From: Mycobacterium sp. ITM-2016-00318
Lineage (GTDB): Bacteria; Actinomycetota; Actinomycetes; Mycobacteriales; Mycobacteriaceae
DNA length: 64,000 nt
Assembly: GCF_002968285.2 (NCBI RefSeq)
Contig: NZ_CP134400.1
Location: 1,922,001-1,986,000, forward strand
Direction: 5' to 3'
The position numbers and the translations under genes were made by a program. Below are positions 10,597 through 19,183 of this stretch, piece by piece (positions within the stretch are counted from its first letter, which is position 1; every line of letters begins with the position of its first letter). The notes below the pieces were generated by a model. The model ran no database searches. It was given only the letters and a program-made list of their open reading frames with translations, and had not been told where the DNA came from.

Positions 10597-10615
10597 TTTG
10601 CCATGGTGAATCGTA

Positions 10616-11269
10616 ATGCCAAGGTTGATGGACATGACCGCTGAATCTGCACCTCAGGGGATCCGCCGCAGTCGTGGGGACCGGCAGCGCGATGCGATCG
10701 TCTCGGCGGTTCGTGAACTGCTGCACGAGCGGTCGTTCGCCGACCTTTCGGTCAGCACCATCAGCGAGCGTGCAGGCGTGGCACGATCCGGCTTCTACTT
10801 CTATTTCGACTCGAAGTACGCAGTGCTCGCGGTGATCCTGGCCGATGCAAGCGAGTTGCTCGACAGCCTGACGCATCATTTCGCCTCGCGTGAGCCGGGG
10901 GAGACGCCCGCGGCCTTCGCCAAGCGGATGGTCGGAAGCGCGGCGGCCGTGTACGCCAACGACGATCCCGTGTTGAGGGCCTGCGCGGTGGCTCGCAACA
11001 CCGATGCTCAGATTCGCGAGATGATGGACGACTTCTACGACGGCATCATCGACAAGCTGATCACCTTGTTGGAGCAGGATTCCGAGGCTCGGCCCATCTC
11101 CGACGACCTGCCCGCTCTGGTCCGCACGCTGGCGGCCACAACGACGATGACACTGACAAAGGACAGCGCGTTCGTCGGCCGTGACGACGACGCCGGCCGT
11201 GCCGTCGATGCGCTCGAGCGTCTGTGGATCTCCGCCATCTGGGGTAGCGAATACCTTCTGAAGAATTAG
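10616..11269 (+). CDS. TetR-family transcriptional regulator (Rv3058c-like)
   Basis: A 217-residue repressor-type regulator. The N-terminal HTH spans about residues 25-70: AIVSAVRELLHERSFADLSV, then ISERAGVARSGFYFYFDSKY. The C-terminal half is an all-helical ligand domain (TetR_C type). Length equals M. tuberculosis Rv3058c. It is divergent from cyp136 and 18 bp upstream of an SDR gene; the three genes form a small conserved unit. The start may be ATG 10616 or the ATG five codons downstream (10631). The ligand is unknown. Confidence 0.9.
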   Translation: MPRLMDMTAESAPQGIRRSRGDRQRDAIVSAVRELLHERSFADLSVSTISERAGVARSGFYFYFDSKYAVLAVILADASELLDSLTHHFASREPGETPAAFAKRMVGSAAAVYANDDPVLRACAVARNTDAQIREMMDDFYDGIIDKLITLLEQDSEARPISDDLPALVRTLAATTTMTLTKDSAFVGRDDDAGRAVDALERLWISAIWGSEYLLKN

Positions 11270-11287
11270 ATCAGTAAGGTCAGCGCC

Positions 11288-12142
11288 ATGGCGCAGAACA
11301 GGTTTGACGGCAAACATTGCTTCCTGACGGGCGCCGCCAGCGGCATCGGGCGCGCAACCGCGCTGAAACTCGCGGCGCAGGGCGCCGTGCTGTACCTCAC
11401 CGACCGAAATGCCGAAGGCCTCGAGACGACGGTCGCCGACGCCCGCGCGCTCGGCGCTGAGGTGGCCGCTCACCGCGCGCTCGACATCTCCGACTTCGAC
11501 GAGGTCAGCCGTTTCGCGGCCGACATCCACTCCAGCCACCCCGCCATGGACGTGGTGATGAACATCGCGGGCGTTTCGGCGTGGGGCACCGTCGACCGGC
11601 TCACCCACGAGCACTGGCGCTCGATGGTCGACATCAATCTGATGGGGCCGATTCACGTGATCGAGTCGTTCCTGCCGCCGATGGTGCAGGCGCGCCGCGG
11701 AGGCCATCTGGTCAATGTGTCCTCGGCGGCGGGCTTGGTCGCACTGCCGTGGCACGCCGCCTACAGCGCCAGCAAGTACGGCCTTCGAGGGCTTTCCGAG
11801 GTGCTGCGTTTCGATTTGGCGCGCCACCGCATCGGCGTGTCGGTCGTGGTGCCCGGTGCGGTGAAAACGCCTCTGGTGCAGACGGTTCAGATCGCAGGCG
11901 TGGACCGCGACCACCCGGACGTGCAGAAGTGGACGAGCCGGTTCACCGGACATGCCGTGTCGCCGGAACATGTCGCCGACCGGATCCTGCGCGGTGTGGC
12001 CAGGAACAGGTTCCTCATCTACACCTCATCGGACATCCGCGCGCTGTACATGTTCAAGCGTGCGGCCTGGTGGCCCTACAGTGTCGCGATGCGGCAGGCC
12101 AACGCCGTGTTCAGCCGCGCGCTGCGGCCCGGACTGCAGTAG
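11288..12142 (+). CDS. Short-chain dehydrogenase/reductase (Rv3057c-like)
   Basis: A 284-residue classical SDR with cofactor motif TGAASGIGR (about 16-24), structural NIAG, catalytic Ser in NVSSAAGLVA, and YSASKYG with the Tyr/Lys pair. The C-terminal extension (FKRAAWWPYSVAMRQANAVF) is hydrophobic and may associate with membrane. It lies downstream of the TetR gene in a likely two-gene operon and near cyp136, consistent with a shared lipid or terpenoid substrate. The substrate itself is not evident. Confidence 0.92.
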   Translation: MAQNRFDGKHCFLTGAASGIGRATALKLAAQGAVLYLTDRNAEGLETTVADARALGAEVAAHRALDISDFDEVSRFAADIHSSHPAMDVVMNIAGVSAWGTVDRLTHEHWRSMVDINLMGPIHVIESFLPPMVQARRGGHLVNVSSAAGLVALPWHAAYSASKYGLRGLSEVLRFDLARHRIGVSVVVPGAVKTPLVQTVQIAGVDRDHPDVQKWTSRFTGHAVSPEHVADRILRGVARNRFLIYTSSDIRALYMFKRAAWWPYSVAMRQANAVFSRALRPGLQ

Positions 12143-12148
12143 CGACCG

Positions 12149-13336
12149 TCAGCGTTTACCCCAATCCCACGCCGGCGCAGTGAGCATGCCGACACCCTCG
12201 ATGCGCGTCTCGCCGAGGTCTTTGTAAAGCGGGAGTTCCACTGCAGGTGCATCGGCGTCGGCATCGGCGACGCTCGCGGTACCGAGGAACTTCAGCATCG
12301 CCTTCGAATGGGTGACGACCACCACCTGGGTCACGTTGGCGGCCGATGCGATCAGAGATGCCAACGGCCGCAGCAGGTCCGGGTGTAGTGACGTCTCCGG
12401 CTCGTTGAGCACCATCAGCGACGGCGGCTGCGGACTGCACAGCGCGGCGGCCCACAGAAGAAATCTCAGTGTGCCGTCCGAGAGTTCAGTGGCGCGCAGC
12501 GGACGCAGCATGCCCTTCTGCTGCAGTTGGAGGTCGAACAACCCGTCGTGCACGGCGACCGACACCGAGGCGCCGTCGAAGGCGTCGGCCACGGCGCGGG
12601 CGAAGTCGTCGAAGCCGGCCTCGAGGATCGTCTGAACCGCGGCCGCCAGGTCGCGGCCGTCGTCGGAGAGCACGGGTGTGCGGGTGCCGACCTGCGGGCG
12701 GCGTGATGGTGCCGTCGCATCGACACGGAAGCCGTCGTAGAACCGCCAGGTGCGCAGGCGGTGGCGAACGGCGGCCAACTCGGGATGGGCGCCGGGATGG
12801 GCGTACTCGGCGAGCACGCTCCGGTAGGAGGGCAGGGATCGCGACACCTCGTCGAAGCCGTTGCCTGATTCCGCGCTCGCTTCGACGTAGTCGCGGGTGC
12901 GTTTCACCAGCGTCGAACCACGGCGCATCACCGGACCTGCGAACACCACCTCGCGTTTGATTTCCGGGTCGAGGGTGAACAGCGACTTGTGTCCGGCCAT
13001 CTGCGGCATGCCGAGGTCGACGAGATAGCCGAAATCGTCTGATGCGAAACCCAGTTCGAGTGCGACGGGGGCGGTGCGCGTCGTGCCTTCGATGCGCCCG
13101 GTGCGGCGCGCCCCGGCCGGCTGCTCGGGGCCCGCCCAGAGCACCGAGTCGAGGCCACCCTCGCGGGCGAGCGACCCGATCACTTCTCCGCGCCCGCAGT
13201 CGGCGAGTAACCGCAACGCCCGGTACAGCGAGGACTTGCCGGTGCCGTTGGCGCCGGTGACGACCGTTAGCCGGCGAACCGGCAGCACGATATCGCGCAG
13301 CGACCGATATCCCCTGATGGCGATCGTCTGCAGCAT
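12149..13336 (-). CDS. AAA-family ATPase (RecF/OLD-like AAA_21)
   Basis: A 395-residue SMC/RecF-like ATPase. The N terminus (IAIRGYRSLRDIVLPVRRL) leads into Walker A GANGTGKS at residues 28-35. The C-terminal half holds the ABC-like signature ELSDGTLRFLLW and Walker B VLNEPETSLHPDLL, followed by a switch histidine in VVVVTHSKAM. There is no TOPRIM nuclease domain, unlike OLD-family nucleases. It probably acts in DNA or RNA metabolism, but no partner gene is adjacent. From memory, the M. tuberculosis orthologues of its flanking genes (Rv3057c, Rv3056) are neighbours, so it looks like an insertion at this locus. Confidence 0.88.
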   Translation of the reverse strand: MLQTIAIRGYRSLRDIVLPVRRLTVVTGANGTGKSSLYRALRLLADCGRGEVIGSLAREGGLDSVLWAGPEQPAGARRTGRIEGTTRTAPVALELGFASDDFGYLVDLGMPQMAGHKSLFTLDPEIKREVVFAGPVMRRGSTLVKRTRDYVEASAESGNGFDEVSRSLPSYRSVLAEYAHPGAHPELAAVRHRLRTWRFYDGFRVDATAPSRRPQVGTRTPVLSDDGRDLAAAVQTILEAGFDDFARAVADAFDGASVSVAVHDGLFDLQLQQKGMLRPLRATELSDGTLRFLLWAAALCSPQPPSLMVLNEPETSLHPDLLRPLASLIASAANVTQVVVVTHSKAMLKFLGTASVADADADAPAVELPLYKDLGETRIEGVGMLTAPAWDWGKR

Positions 13337-13363
13337 GTGCCGAGGATATTGCGCCGGTCTGAC

Positions 13364-14431
13364 TCAGTAGCCGTCCGGCGGCGGCGCGAGCTCGAGCCGA
13401 ACACCGAGCAGCCGGACGGGCCGGTCGAGTTCGAACTGGCCGAGCAGCTGCAACGCCGTCTGCGTGATGAGGTCGCCGTCGGTGCCCGGGGTCGCAAGCT
13501 TGCGGATCTTCGTGCGGGTGAAGAACGTCTTGGTGCGCACCGTCACGGCCACCCGGGTGACAATGCGACCGGCATCGATGATCTCGGCGAGAGTCTTGCG
13601 AGCGAGATCGACGACGGCGGCGTCGACCTCGCCACGTTCGGTCAGGTCCTCGGGGAAGGTGATGACGTGACTGCGCGATCGCGGCACCCACGGCGCTGCG
13701 CTGACGTTGGTGTCGCCGCCGCCCTTGGCCAGCAGCAGAATCCAGAGCCCGGTGGTCGGCCCGAACGTGGACGTCAGCAGCGCGGCATCGGTGGCGGCCA
13801 GGTCGGCAACGGTCGTGATACCGAGCCCGGCAAGCTTTTTAGCGGTTTTCGGGCCGACGCCCCACAGCGCGTCGACCTCGCGGTCGCCCATGACAGCCAT
13901 CCAGTTGGATTCGGTGAGCGCAAAGATCCCCGGTGCTTGATCTGCTGCTCGCGCACGCGACGGCTTGCCGAAGCCGGTGGCCACCTTCGCACGTTGCTTG
14001 TTGTCGCTGATGCCCACCGAGCACGACAGACCCGTACCCGCCGCGACGGCCTCGCGGATCTGTTCGGCCAGCGCGATCGGGTCATCGACCTCGGCGCCGA
14101 CATACGCCTCGTCCCAGCCCCAGACTTCGACCGGATGACCGAGATCGCGCAGCAAGCCCATCACCTCCTCGGATGCTTCGTCATAGGCGTCGGTGTCCAA
14201 CGGCAGAAACACCGCGTCGGGACATTTGCGCGCCGCTGTGCGCAACGGCATTCCGGCGTGGACGCCGCAGTCGCGTGCGGGATAGGACGCGCATGTCACG
14301 ACCTTCCGCGGTTCGGTGGGATCGCCGTTGCCGCCGACGATGATCGGAAGACCGGCGAGTTCGGGGTTGCGGCGCACTTCGACCGCGGCCTGGAACTGGT
14401 CGAGGTCAACGTGCAGCACCCAGGGGGTCAC
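13364..14431 (-). CDS. dinB: DNA polymerase IV (Y-family), DinB/DinP (Rv3056-like)
   Basis: A 355-residue Y-family translesion polymerase. Palm metal ligands appear in LHVDLDQF near the start and in WGWDEAYV; the conserved SCSVGISDNKQRAKVATGF block and the helix-hairpin-helix DALWGVGPKTAKKL are present, followed by the little-finger domain. The GTG at 14429-14431 is preferred because it overlaps the TetR stop as GTGA; an ATG at 14464 would add 11 residues. A stretch SRARAADQA (13934-13960) interrupts the usual KPAGI motif and looks like a 27 nt insertion. No LexA (SOS) box is visible upstream. Confidence 0.93.
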   Translation of the reverse strand: MTPWVLHVDLDQFQAAVEVRRNPELAGLPIIVGGNGDPTEPRKVVTCASYPARDCGVHAGMPLRTAARKCPDAVFLPLDTDAYDEASEEVMGLLRDLGHPVEVWGWDEAYVGAEVDDPIALAEQIREAVAAGTGLSCSVGISDNKQRAKVATGFGKPSRARAADQAPGIFALTESNWMAVMGDREVDALWGVGPKTAKKLAGLGITTVADLAATDAALLTSTFGPTTGLWILLLAKGGGDTNVSAAPWVPRSRSHVITFPEDLTERGEVDAAVVDLARKTLAEIIDAGRIVTRVAVTVRTKTFFTRTKIRKLATPGTDGDLITQTALQLLGQFELDRPVRLLGVRLELAPPPDGY

Positions 14432-15009
14432 GTGCCACAGAGCTTGCGCGCCAAGCTCTCCCATTTGTCACCGAGGGACTTCAGTGTCTCGCCGCGATCG
14501 GTGAGTTGGTGGTGCACGTAGTCGGCGTCGAGCAGTGCCAGCAGTGCATCGGTTTGGGCGTCGAGATCACCGGTGGTGTCCGCAGTGGCCAGCAGTAGTC
14601 GGACATGGGTGTGCTGAACCATCGCGGGCGCGCTGTAGCGGGTCGCCATGTCGCGATTGGCCGCCGATAGCAAGGCCTGATGTTTGTGGGCGAAGGCCAG
14701 CCGTTCGCGCCCGAACGCCAGCAGCCGTTCCAGCGGCGGAGCATCAGGACCCAGCGGAGGCGGGCCGAAGAGAAACGCTTCCTGGCTGGCTTTCTCGTCC
14801 TCGTCGAGAAGGACCATCATCAGTCCGGCCCGGCTACCGAACCGGCGGAACACCGTGCCCTTGCCGACCCCGGCTGCCGCCGCGATGTCGTCCATCGAAA
14901 CCGCGCCGGCGCCCTTCTCGGCGATGAGCTTGCGCGCGGCGTCGAGCAGCAGCGCCCGATTGCGCGCGGCGTCACCCCGCTCCTGCGGGGCGGTGACCGG
15001 AAGGCTCAT
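14428..15009 (-). CDS. TetR-family transcriptional regulator (Rv3055-like)
   Basis: A 193-residue regulator. The HTH (about residues 18-60) contains LLDAARKLIAEKGAGAVSMD and AGVGKGTVFRRFGSRAGL, typical of TetR. Its stop overlaps the dinB start (GTGA), so the two are translationally coupled. It is divergent from an NAD(P)H-FMN reductase gene, with the palindrome CGGACCATGGTCCG between them at 15039-15052. It probably represses itself and the reductase; its ligand is unknown. Confidence 0.9.
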   Translation of the reverse strand: MSLPVTAPQERGDAARNRALLLDAARKLIAEKGAGAVSMDDIAAAAGVGKGTVFRRFGSRAGLMMVLLDEDEKASQEAFLFGPPPLGPDAPPLERLLAFGRERLAFAHKHQALLSAANRDMATRYSAPAMVQHTHVRLLLATADTTGDLDAQTDALLALLDADYVHHQLTDRGETLKSLGDKWESLARKLCGT

Positions 15010-15038
15010 TTCTGCACTTTAACGCAGCCGGAATAATT

Positions 15039-15052
15039 CGGACCATGGTCCG
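15039..15052. promoter_or_regulatory. Perfect palindrome CGGACCATGGTCCG, candidate TetR operator
   Basis: A perfect 14 bp palindrome lies 30 bp upstream of the TetR start and 78 bp upstream of the reductase start, in the 120 bp divergent region. Its position suggests it is the operator of the TetR gene at 14428-15009. This is inferred from symmetry and location only. Confidence 0.6.
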
Positions 15053-15129
15053 GTTGGCTCGTGCAAGGATGGACAACCGCGGTTTGTGGCGTTGGGAGAT
15101 CCGACGAGAACTCATCGAAGGGAACGAGG

Positions 15130-15672
15130 ATGACAGAAGTCAAAATTCTGGCACTGGTGGGTAGTCTTCGGGCCGCTTCGATCAACCGGCAACTGGCCGG
15201 ACTGGCGGCCGAGACGGCACCAGAAGGTGTTTCGGTCACGGTCTTCAACGGGCTGGGCGAACTACCCTTCTACAACGAGGACATCGACGACGAGAACGCG
15301 CCGGCCTCCGTCGTCGCGCTGCGCACGGCCGCCGCCGAGGCCGACGCGGCCCTCGTCGTCACTCCCGAATACAACGGCAGCATTCCCGGTGTGCTGAAGA
15401 ACGCGATCGACTGGTTGTCGCGCCCGTTCGGAAACAGCGCGCTGAAAGACAAACCGACGGCCGTCATCGGCGCGGCAATGGGGCGGTACGGCGGCGTATG
15501 GGCGCATGACGAGACTCGAAAGTCCTTCGGCCTCGCCGGGCCGTGCATCGTCGAGGACCTCAAGCTGTCGGTGCCGGCCAAGTCGCTGGACGGCAAGCAC
15601 CCAAGGGAAAACGCGGAGGTGGCCGCCAGCCTGCGCGACATCATCGGCAAGCTCGCCGCCCAAGTCGGTTGA
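15130..15672 (+). CDS. NAD(P)H-dependent FMN reductase (Rv3054c-like)
   Basis: A 180-residue flavodoxin-fold NAD(P)H:FMN/quinone reductase. The FMN phosphate loop is GSLRAASINRQLAGLA, followed by TPEYNGSIPGVLKNAIDW, the family signature that contacts the isoalloxazine. It probably reduces quinones or dyes by two electrons in the cytosol. The start ATG 15130 follows GAAGGGAACGAGG; earlier in-frame codons are not protein-like. It is divergent from the TetR gene with a shared palindrome and ends at a good terminator (15748-15766), so it is monocistronic. Confidence 0.94.
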   Translation: MTEVKILALVGSLRAASINRQLAGLAAETAPEGVSVTVFNGLGELPFYNEDIDDENAPASVVALRTAAAEADAALVVTPEYNGSIPGVLKNAIDWLSRPFGNSALKDKPTAVIGAAMGRYGGVWAHDETRKSFGLAGPCIVEDLKLSVPAKSLDGKHPRENAEVAASLRDIIGKLAAQVG

Positions 15673-15747
15673 CGGCTACAGCGGGGGAGTGGCCTCGCGC
15701 CGGACTTCACGCGCGCGTCGCTGCCGATGGCTTCGGGGACAGGCAGA

Positions 15748-15766
15748 CGCCCGACTCGGTCGGGCG
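15748..15766 (+). terminator. Intrinsic terminator after the FMN reductase gene
   Basis: CGCCCGAC-tcg-GTCGGGCG forms a perfect 8 bp stem with a 3 nt loop, followed by gctttcct, 75 bp downstream of the reductase stop. The short T-run is typical of mycobacterial terminators. Confidence 0.7.
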
Positions 15767-15944
15767 GCTTTCCTGACCCTAGGTGCTTTGCTGTTACGTC
15801 ACGGTGACGATCCAGGCTCCAGTCGCTGTCGGTGCCCCCTGGTAGACCTGATGCTAGTGGGCGACACGAACAAAATGTGACGTGCGACACGCCGAGGACG
15901 GAATGGGCATCGGCCTTACGACCAGGGAATTTCATAAATGTTGT

Positions 15945-15992
15945 TTAGAACATGTGGTATCCCTTCTGAATGTCGGACACCAGGTGTAGTGT
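15945..15992 (+). promoter_or_regulatory. Paired NrdR-like boxes upstream of nrdHIE
   Basis: The right-hand box ACACCAGGTGTAGTGT (15977-15992) fits the NrdR consensus ACACwAtATaTwGTGT. A weaker box (15945-15960, core AACATGTGGT) starts exactly 32 bp upstream, close to the roughly three-helical-turn spacing of known NrdR pairs. TAGTGT at the end of the right box resembles a mycobacterial -10 (TANNNT), so NrdR binding would cover the core promoter. The same arrangement precedes nrdF2. Confidence 0.75.
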
Positions 15993-16202
15993 TTTGCACA
16001 CCGACAGACCCCCACGGTTCCCAAGCTTTCACGGGTCGGCCGGAGCTCTGAACCCGGCGGAGTCGGTCTCCCGACAGGTCGGCCCAGCAGCCCGGACGGC
16101 AGGAATTTTGAGGGCCGGAGGGTCGCTGAACTTCAGCGAGGCGCGGTACCCGATCAGTTGCCAGTCCGTCATTCGTTCCATCCGCAGAGGAGCCGACCGC
16201 AG

Positions 16203-16445
16203 ATGAACATCACCGTCTACACCAAGCCGGCATGTGTGCAGTGCAACGCCACCTACAAGGCGCTCGAGAAGCAGGGCATCGCCTTTCAGAAGGTCGACAT
16301 CACCCTCGACTACGAGGCGCGCGACTACGTGATGGCGCTGGGCTACCTGCAGGCCCCGGTCGTGGTGGCGGGCAACGACCACTGGTCGGGTTTCCGTCCC
16401 GACCGCATCAAGGCGCTCGCCGGTTCCGGGGTACTCACCGCTTAA
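16203..16445 (+). CDS. nrdH: NrdH-redoxin
   Basis: An 80-residue glutaredoxin-like redoxin that supplies electrons to class Ib ribonucleotide reductase. It carries the CVQC active-site motif ([20 protein letters not shown] region) and the NrdH-specific [12 protein letters not shown] near the C terminus. The ATG 16203 follows GCAGAGGAGCCGACCGCAG. It is first in the nrdHIE operon, 31 bp upstream of nrdI. Transcription probably depends on the NrdR-box promoter about 210 bp upstream. Confidence 0.97.
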   Translation: MNITVYTKPACVQCNATYKALEKQGIAFQKVDITLDYEARDYVMALGYLQAPVVVAGNDHWSGFRPDRIKALAGSGVLTA

Positions 16446-16476
16446 TCGGCATCCGACGGCCAGAAGGGAGAATCAG

Positions 16477-16920
16477 ATGAGCAATCTCGTCTACTTCTCC
16501 AGCGTGTCGGAAAACACCCACCGCTTCGTCCAGAAGCTCGGTGTTCCTGCGAGCCGGATCCCGTTGCACGGGCGCATCGAGGTCGACGAACCCTACGTGC
16601 TGGTGCTGCCCACCTACGGCGGTGGGCGCGCCACCCCAGACGTCAATGACGGTGGCTACGTCCCGAAACAGGTCATCGCCTTCCTCAACAACCAGCACAA
16701 CCGGTCGCTGATCCGCGGAGTCATCGCGGCCGGCAACAACAATTTCGGTGCGGAGTTCGCCTACGCGGGCAACGTGGTGTCCATCAAGTGTGGCGTTCCG
16801 TACCTTTACCGATTCGAACTGATGGGAACCCCGGACGACGTCGAAGCCGTCCGCGCGGGACTTGCCGACTTCTGGAAGGACCAGACGTGTCACCAACCGT
16901 CACAGCTGCAGAGCCTGTAA
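16477..16920 (+). CDS. nrdI: NrdI flavodoxin-like protein
   Basis: A 147-residue NrdI. This flavoprotein delivers oxidant to the dimanganese centre of NrdF during radical cofactor assembly. Visible features are [19 protein letters not shown], the FMN-binding first loop, and [20 protein letters not shown], followed by the AGNNNFG loop. Length is normal for the family. It overlaps the start of nrdE by 34 nt, so the two are probably translationally coupled. Confidence 0.97.
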   Translation: MSNLVYFSSVSENTHRFVQKLGVPASRIPLHGRIEVDEPYVLVLPTYGGGRATPDVNDGGYVPKQVIAFLNNQHNRSLIRGVIAAGNNNFGAEFAYAGNVVSIKCGVPYLYRFELMGTPDDVEAVRAGLADFWKDQTCHQPSQLQSL

Positions 16921-19067
16921 CCTCCGCCGCGCCGGGCACGCCCGGTTCGAGCGTCGGCGAGGTCGACTACCACGCGCTCAACGCGATGCTGAACCTGTAC
17001 GACGCCGACGGCAAGATCCAGTTCGACAAGGACCGCGAGGCCGCGCATCAGTACTTTCGCGAGCACGTCAACCAGAACACGGTCTTCTTCCACGATGTCG
17101 ATGAGAAGCTCGACTACCTCATCAAGGAGAACTACTACGAGCGCGAGGTGCTCGACCAGTACTCGCGCAACTTCGTCAAGACACTGCTGGGCCGTGCCTA
17201 CGCCAAGAAGTTCCGGTTCCCGACGTTCCTGGGCGCGTTCAAGTACTACACCAGCTACACGTTGAAGACGTTCGACGGAAAGCGGTACCTCGAGCGCTTC
17301 GAGGACCGCGTCGTGATGGTGGCGTTGACGTTGGCCGCAGGCGACACCGGCTTGGCGGAGAAGCTTGTCGACGAGATCATCGACGGCCGCTTCCAGCCGG
17401 CCACCCCGACGTTCCTCAACTCGGGCAAGAAGCAGCGCGGCGAGCCGGTGAGCTGCTTCCTGCTGCGCATCGAGGACAACATGGAGTCCATAGGACGCTC
17501 CATCAACTCGGCGCTGCAGCTGTCCAAGCGCGGTGGCGGAGTTGCCCTGCTGCTCACCAACATCCGTGAGCACGGCGCACCGATCAAGAACATCGAAAAC
17601 CAGAGCTCGGGCGTCATCCCGATCATGAAGCTGCTGGAGGACTCGTTCTCCTACGCCAACCAGCTCGGCGCGCGCCAAGGCGCCGGCGCGGTATACCTGC
17701 ACGCTCACCATCCGGACATCTACCGGTTCCTCGACACCAAACGTGAGAACGCCGACGAGAAGATCCGCATCAAGACGCTGAGCCTGGGTGTGGTGATCCC
17801 CGACATCACCTTCGAGCTCGCGAAAAAGAACGAGGACATGTACCTGTTCTCGCCGTACGACGTCGAACGCGTCTACGGGCTTCCGTTCGCCGACATCTCG
17901 GTCACCGAGAAGTACTACGAGATGGTCGACGACGCGCGGATCCGAAAGACGAAGATCAAAGCCCGCGAGTTCTTTCAGACGCTGGCCGAGCTGCAGTTCG
18001 AGTCCGGCTACCCGTACATCATGTACGAGGACACGGTGAACCGGGCCAACCCGATCGAGGGCAAGATCACCCACAGCAACCTGTGCTCGGAAATCCTGCA
18101 GGTGTCGACGCCGTCGGTGTTCAACGACGATCTGACCTACGCCAAGATCGGCAAGGACATCTCGTGCAACCTCGGCTCGATGAACATCGCGAAGACGATG
18201 GACTCACCCGATTTCGCGCAATCCATCGAGGTGGCGATCCGCGCGCTGACCGCGGTGAGCGATCAGACCCACATCTGGTCGGTGCCGTCGATAGAGCAGG
18301 GCAACAACGACTCTCACGCGATCGGCCTCGGGCAGATGAACCTGCACGGATACCTGGCGCGCGAGCGGATCCACTACGGCTCCGAAGAGGGTGTGGACTT
18401 CACCAACATCTACTTCTACACGGTGCTGTATCACGCGCTGCGGGCATCCAACCGGATCGCGATCGAGCGCGGCGCTCACTTCAAGGGCTTCGAGAAGTCG
18501 AAATACGCGTCAGGGGAGTTCTTCGACAAGTACACCGAGCAGGTGTGTGCGCCTACGACCGAGAAGGTGCGCGATCTGTTCGCCGAGGCGGACATTCGCA
18601 TTCCGACGCAAGAGGACTGGCTCAAGCTCAAGGAGTCGGTACAGAAGCACGGTATCTACAACCAGAACCTGCAGGCGGTGCCGCCGACCGGGTCGATCTC
18701 CTACATCAACCACTCGACATCGTCGATCCACCCGGTGGCGAGCAAGATCGAGATCCGCAAAGAAGGCAAGATCGGCCGCGTTTACTATCCGGCGCCGTAT
18801 CTGACCAACGACAACCTCGAGTACTACCAGGACGCCTACGAGATCGGCTACGAGAAGATCATCGACACGTACGCCGCGGCCACCCAGCACGTTGACCAGG
18901 GCCTGTCGCTGACGCTGTTCTTCAAGGACACCGCCACCACGCGCGATGTCAACAAGGCGCAGATCTACGCGTGGCGCAAGGGAATCAAAACCTTGTATTA
19001 CATCCGGCTGCGGCAGATGGCGCTCGAGGGCACCGAGGTCGAGGGCTGCGTCTCCTGCATGCTGTAG
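16887..19067 (+). CDS. nrdE: Class Ib ribonucleoside-diphosphate reductase alpha subunit NrdE
   Basis: A 726-residue large subunit reducing NDPs to dNDPs with NrdF. It lacks the N-terminal ATP-cone of class Ia enzymes. Active-site regions include [31 protein letters not shown], the radical-site NLGSMNIAK and the C-terminal CVSC redox pair, with the last residues CML. Length matches M. tuberculosis NrdE (about 725). I use the GTG at 16887 (AGGA upstream), which overlaps nrdI and gives the known N terminus; the frame is open further upstream. Its partner nrdF2 is about 8.8 kb downstream. Confidence 0.97.
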   Translation: MSPTVTAAEPVTSAAPGTPGSSVGEVDYHALNAMLNLYDADGKIQFDKDREAAHQYFREHVNQNTVFFHDVDEKLDYLIKENYYEREVLDQYSRNFVKTLLGRAYAKKFRFPTFLGAFKYYTSYTLKTFDGKRYLERFEDRVVMVALTLAAGDTGLAEKLVDEIIDGRFQPATPTFLNSGKKQRGEPVSCFLLRIEDNMESIGRSINSALQLSKRGGGVALLLTNIREHGAPIKNIENQSSGVIPIMKLLEDSFSYANQLGARQGAGAVYLHAHHPDIYRFLDTKRENADEKIRIKTLSLGVVIPDITFELAKKNEDMYLFSPYDVERVYGLPFADISVTEKYYEMVDDARIRKTKIKAREFFQTLAELQFESGYPYIMYEDTVNRANPIEGKITHSNLCSEILQVSTPSVFNDDLTYAKIGKDISCNLGSMNIAKTMDSPDFAQSIEVAIRALTAVSDQTHIWSVPSIEQGNNDSHAIGLGQMNLHGYLARERIHYGSEEGVDFTNIYFYTVLYHALRASNRIAIERGAHFKGFEKSKYASGEFFDKYTEQVCAPTTEKVRDLFAEADIRIPTQEDWLKLKESVQKHGIYNQNLQAVPPTGSISYINHSTSSIHPVASKIEIRKEGKIGRVYYPAPYLTNDNLEYYQDAYEIGYEKIIDTYAAATQHVDQGLSLTLFFKDTATTRDVNKAQIYAWRKGIKTLYYIRLRQMALEGTEVEGCVSCML

Positions 19068-19107
19068 GAGGGGCCTAGCACCGCCAGCGGATAAACGATG
19101 GCCCAGG

Positions 19108-19172
19108 GGCCGAGTGTGGGTCCGCTGCACGCGGGGTGCGGAGTCGCTGTGCAGTCATACCCACACTCGGCC
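19108..19172. repeat. Long perfect inverted repeat with nested stem
   Basis: GGCCGAGTGTGGGT (19108-19121) and its perfect complement ACCCACACTCGGCC (19159-19172) form a 14 bp stem. A second stem, CTGCAC/GTGCAG (19125-19130/19149-19154), is nested inside with an 18 nt loop. The element sits between the convergent ends of nrdE and the small secreted-protein gene. No T-tract follows on either strand. It could be a two-way terminator-like structure or one copy of a dispersed repeat. Confidence 0.75.
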
Positions 19173-19183
19173 GGGCGGCCCTG

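Larger units (their letters stand above)
15673..16202. other. 530 bp non-coding region upstream of nrdHIE
   Basis: I see no gene here. From left to right it holds a terminator for the reductase (15748-15766), a 13 bp symmetric site CGTCAC-g-GTGACG (15797-15809), the NrdR box pair (15945-15992) and a roughly 200 nt leader. The leader contains the hairpins GTCGG-tctc-CCGAC (16062-16075) and TCGCTGA-act-TCAGCGA (16123-16139). A GAGG ribosome-binding site precedes the nrdH ATG. Confidence 0.6.

Noticed and set aside
10235..11971. 578-codon open frame antisense to the TetR/SDR genes
   Set aside because: The opposite strand encodes recognisable proteins; this frame has no motif.
16890..18074. Long minus-strand open frame inside nrdE
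   Set aside because: Shadow of nrdE, Val/Leu/Arg-rich without a domain.
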